Positions 62,260-64,000 of a DNA stretch of 64,000 nt are shown here, piece by piece. A program made the translations under genes and the position numbers. This stretch comes from DASSFZ01 sp035292585 (lineage in GTDB: Bacteria; Chloroflexota; Anaerolineae; Fen-1058). The stretch covers positions 1 through 64,000 of the forward strand of contig DATDPU010000039.1 of the NCBI GenBank assembly GCA_035292585.1. Direction: 5' to 3'. Below the pieces are notes generated by a model. It worked only from the letters and a program-made list of their open reading frames with translations, did no database searches and was not told the origin of the DNA. Position 1 is the first letter of the stretch; every line of letters starts with the position of its first letter.

Positions 62260-62299
62260 ACACCTGCACTTGCGCGCAGCGCAAGCGCGGTGCAAGTGT
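62260..62299. repeat. Intergenic hairpin repeat family C, copy 2
   Basis: ACACCTGCACTTGCGC...AAGCGCGGTGCAAGTGT forms an imperfect palindrome. It is flanked by CCACGGATAACACCG and AATCCGTGTAATCCGTGG, themselves inverted, inside the rpsP-khpA spacer. It resembles 36739-36778. Confidence 0.7.
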
Positions 62300-62381
62300 G
62301 TCACGGATGGAGGTATTGATTTTGAAATCCGTGTAATCCGTGGCAGCTGTGGTTATATGCTCTTTGGCGGGAGACTGCTGA

Positions 62382-62609
62382 ATGAAAGAGCTGCTGGAGT
62401 ACATCGCCCGGTCACTGGTCGATGATCCGTCGCAAATCGCGGTGAAAGAAAACCGCAGCGGCAACACGGTCATCTTGGAACTGCGCGTTGCGCCGGATGA
62501 TATGGGGCGCATGATTGGCAAGAACGGCCGGGTGGCAAACTCGATCCGCTCGCTGCTGCGAGTGGCGGCAGCCAAGGAAGGCAAGCGCGTTCAACTCGAT
62601 ATTCTCTAG
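62382..62609 (+). CDS. khpA: KH-domain RNA-binding protein KhpA
   Basis: A 75-residue KH protein. The GxxG loop is MGRMIGKNGRVANSIRSLLR, and the start MKELLEYIARSLVDDPSQ is typical. It usually partners KhpB/Jag in RNA binding. It lies between rpsP and rimM as in the conserved order. Confidence 0.93.
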   Translation: MKELLEYIARSLVDDPSQIAVKENRSGNTVILELRVAPDDMGRMIGKNGRVANSIRSLLRVAAAKEGKRVQLDIL

Positions 62610-62629
62610 TCGCACAGGTGTGGTGAGGA

Positions 62630-63169
62630 ATGGCGAACTCCCAAGGCTCAGGGGCCGTACAGCGACCTGAGCCTGAGTTTTTAGAAGTAGGCCGCGTGCT
62701 GCGCCCCTGGGGCGTCCGCGGCGAAGTGAAAGTCGAGCTGCTGTCTTCAAACGCAGAGGCCCTGGCCGCCGGCCGGCCGGTGTACGTGGGTGATGAGACC
62801 CGCCCGCGCGATGTGCAGAGCATGCGCGTGCAAGGCCGCAGCCTGGTCGTCAAGTTGCAAGGTTCCGATACACCCGAACAGGCCGAGGAACTGCGCGACC
62901 AAATCCTTCGGATCGCCTTCGTTGTGGCCGCGCCCCTCCAGCCCAACCAGTACTATCACTACCAGATTATCGGCCTGTCCGTCGTCACGCTCGAGGGCGA
63001 GGAACTGGGTCGGATCACCGAGATCATCGAGACCGGCGCGAACGATGTGTATGTGGCGCAAGGGCCGCGCGGCGAGGTGTTGCTGCCAGCCCGGATCGAG
63101 ATCGTGAAACAGATCGACCTCGACGCCGGGCGGATGGTTGTAGCGCCGCCGCCTGGTCTGCTGGAGTAA
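62630..63169 (+). CDS. rimM: Ribosome maturation factor RimM
   Basis: A 179-residue 16S processing factor that binds uS19. N-terminal RimM domain (EVGRVLRPWGVRGEVKVELL, QGRSLVVKLQGSDTPEQAEE) and C-terminal PRC-barrel (YYHYQIIGLSVVTLEGEELG, NDVYVAQGPRGEVLLPAR). It begins 20 bp after khpA. The AGAAACCCGGTTTCT palindrome at 63173-63187 may end the transcript. Confidence 0.94.
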   Translation: MANSQGSGAVQRPEPEFLEVGRVLRPWGVRGEVKVELLSSNAEALAAGRPVYVGDETRPRDVQSMRVQGRSLVVKLQGSDTPEQAEELRDQILRIAFVVAAPLQPNQYYHYQIIGLSVVTLEGEELGRITEIIETGANDVYVAQGPRGEVLLPARIEIVKQIDLDAGRMVVAPPPGLLE

Positions 63170-63172
63170 CAC

Positions 63173-63187
63173 AGAAACCCGGTTTCT
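63173..63187. repeat. Short palindrome after rimM
   Basis: AGAAACCCGGTTTCT, 3 bp after the rimM stop. It may act as an operon end, without a U-tract. Confidence 0.45.
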
Positions 63188-63196
63188 CGCGGATGC

Positions 63197-63226
63197 TTGA
63201 CATATTTCACCGTTTCATTGTATAGT
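63197..63226 (+). promoter_or_regulatory. Promoter of dprA
   Basis: TTGACA (63197-63202), 18-bp spacer, TATAGT (63221-63226), 23 bp upstream of the start codon. Confidence 0.7.
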
Positions 63227-63249
63227 CAGCCCGCGCGAGCGGGGAACGC

Positions 63250-64000
63250 ATGGTCGATTTACGCTACTGGATCGCCTTCAATCGAACGCCGGGTGTGGGC
63301 GCTGCAAAGCTTCGCGCTCTGCTCGATCATTTTGGCAGTCTGCAAGCAGCCTGGCAGGCCGGCGAGGCGGAATGGAAGGCAGCCGGTCTGGATCGACGCG
63401 CGATCGACAGCCTGCGCCTGACCCGGGGCGCACTCGATCTGGATGCCGAACTCAAGCGGGTGACGGCATGCAGTGCGCGTGTCCTGACCTGGGACGACCC
63501 GGACTACCTGCCGCTGTTGCGCTCGATCCCTGACGCACCGCCTGTGCTCTACGTTAAGGGTGAGCTGACCGCCGCCGACCGGCAGTGGGCCGTGGCGATT
63601 GTCGGCACGCGGCGCGCGACCGTCTATGGCCGCCAGGCCGCCGAGGTATTGGCGAGTGATCTGGCTCGCAGCGGCGTGACGATTGTCAGCGGCCTGGCGC
63701 GCGGTATCGATGCCTCGGCGCACTGGGCCGCGCTGAAGGCCGGCGGGCGAACGATCGGCGTGCTCGCCTGCGGTATCGACCAAGTGTATCCAGCCGAGCA
63801 TGCGCGTTTGGCGGCAGAGATCGCCAAACAAGGCGCGCTGCTAACCGAGTCACCGATCGGCGCACCGCCGGAGGCGGGTAATTTCCCCGCCCGAAACCGC
63901 ATCATCAGCGGCGTATCCCTGGCGGTCATTGTCGTGGAGGCTGGCGACCACAGCGGGGCGTTGATCACCGCCGATCGGGCGTTGGAGCAAGGTCGCGATG
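63250..64000 (+). CDS. dprA: DNA processing protein DprA (3' end outside window)
   Basis: The frame opens at ATG 63250 and stays open to the window edge (250 residues visible of a usual 280-370). The N-terminal helical part is MVDLRYWIAFNRTPGVGAAK. The Rossmann-like core follows: AIVGTRRATVYGRQAAE, IVSGLARGIDASAHWAALKA, GVLACGIDQVYPAEHARL, FPARNRIISGVSLAVIVVEA and SGALITADRALEQGRD. DprA loads RecA onto incoming single-stranded DNA during transformation. Its own promoter separates it from rimM. The rest of the gene is not visible. Confidence 0.93.
   Translation, partial: MVDLRYWIAFNRTPGVGAAKLRALLDHFGSLQAAWQAGEAEWKAAGLDRRAIDSLRLTRGALDLDAELKRVTACSARVLTWDDPDYLPLLRSIPDAPPVLYVKGELTAADRQWAVAIVGTRRATVYGRQAAEVLASDLARSGVTIVSGLARGIDASAHWAALKAGGRTIGVLACGIDQVYPAEHARLAAEIAKQGALLTESPIGAPPEAGNFPARNRIISGVSLAVIVVEAGDHSGALITADRALEQGRD

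Overview
The window is a GC-rich chromosomal segment, apparently from an uncultured Chloroflexota bacterium of Anaerolineae type. This assignment is an inference. It rests on the SARP/BTAD-NB-ARC-TPR regulator beginning MSHLSLHLLGPYQVTLDG, Thr/Pro-rich membrane-anchored proteins with Ig-like modules, secreted proteins ending in a hydrophobic-LPL-x-x-R tail, a kinase fused to a SUMF1-like domain, and abundant short intergenic hairpin repeats. No tRNA, rRNA, CRISPR array, intact transposase or prophage was seen.

Layout. 1-10.7 kb: archaeal-type phosphoglycerate mutase, a Lit/DUF1461 membrane protein, a spermidine-synthase-like membrane protein, a DUF4139 protein, an MFS/VTT membrane-protein pair, and a DUF58-MoxR pair. 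11-15.2 kb: an alpha/beta hydrolase, ThpR, a phosphoribosyltransferase, an Amt-like protein lacking both pore histidines, and a Mut7-C protein. 15.5-21.2 kb: two large exported proteins, a subtilase and a glycoside-hydrolase-like protein, sharing the C-terminal tail. 21.2-36.7 kb: mostly housekeeping genes (tpiA, a WecA-like transferase, upp, ruvB, queA, a Xer recombinase, punA), plus a Ser/Thr kinase, a 629-residue protein of unknown function and a decayed HAD phosphatase. 36.8-43.4 kb: two GNAT enzymes, a 7TM-GAF sensor, an S1-domain protein and FtsK.

43.4-48.8 kb is a compositionally distinct, less GC-rich island. It holds a GAF-domain protein, a tiny HTH-like ORF and a large Thr/Pro-rich von Willebrand A membrane protein, flanked by gene remnants. 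One remnant is interrupted by an in-frame TAG sitting in a hairpin loop. 48.9-53.5 kb holds uvrB, a lipoprotein, a PHP-domain protein and an alkyltransferase-like protein.

53.5-60.2 kb is a second accessory segment. A Phd-like protein with three HDRGG motifs is transcribed divergently from the alkyltransferase-like gene through a palindrome whose two arms each carry a -35 element. It is followed by a 1110-residue SARP regulator, small lineage-type proteins including a secreted protein with AL-x-x-W/Y-R repeats, an oxidoreductase and an orphan 106-residue protein. 60.4-64 kb is the conserved ffh-rpsP-khpA-rimM cluster, followed by dprA with its own promoter and cut by the window edge.

Three features recur across the window. 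First, sigma70-like promoters are often legible, frequently with an extended -10 (TGnTATAAT), and several imply leaderless mRNAs (ruvB, a GNAT gene, the alkyltransferase-like gene). Second, intergenic spaces carry several families of hairpin or MITE-like repeats, one copy flanked by a 15-bp direct repeat that looks like a target duplication. Third, many gene ends carry heptamer-type short tandem repeats, often with inverted copies.
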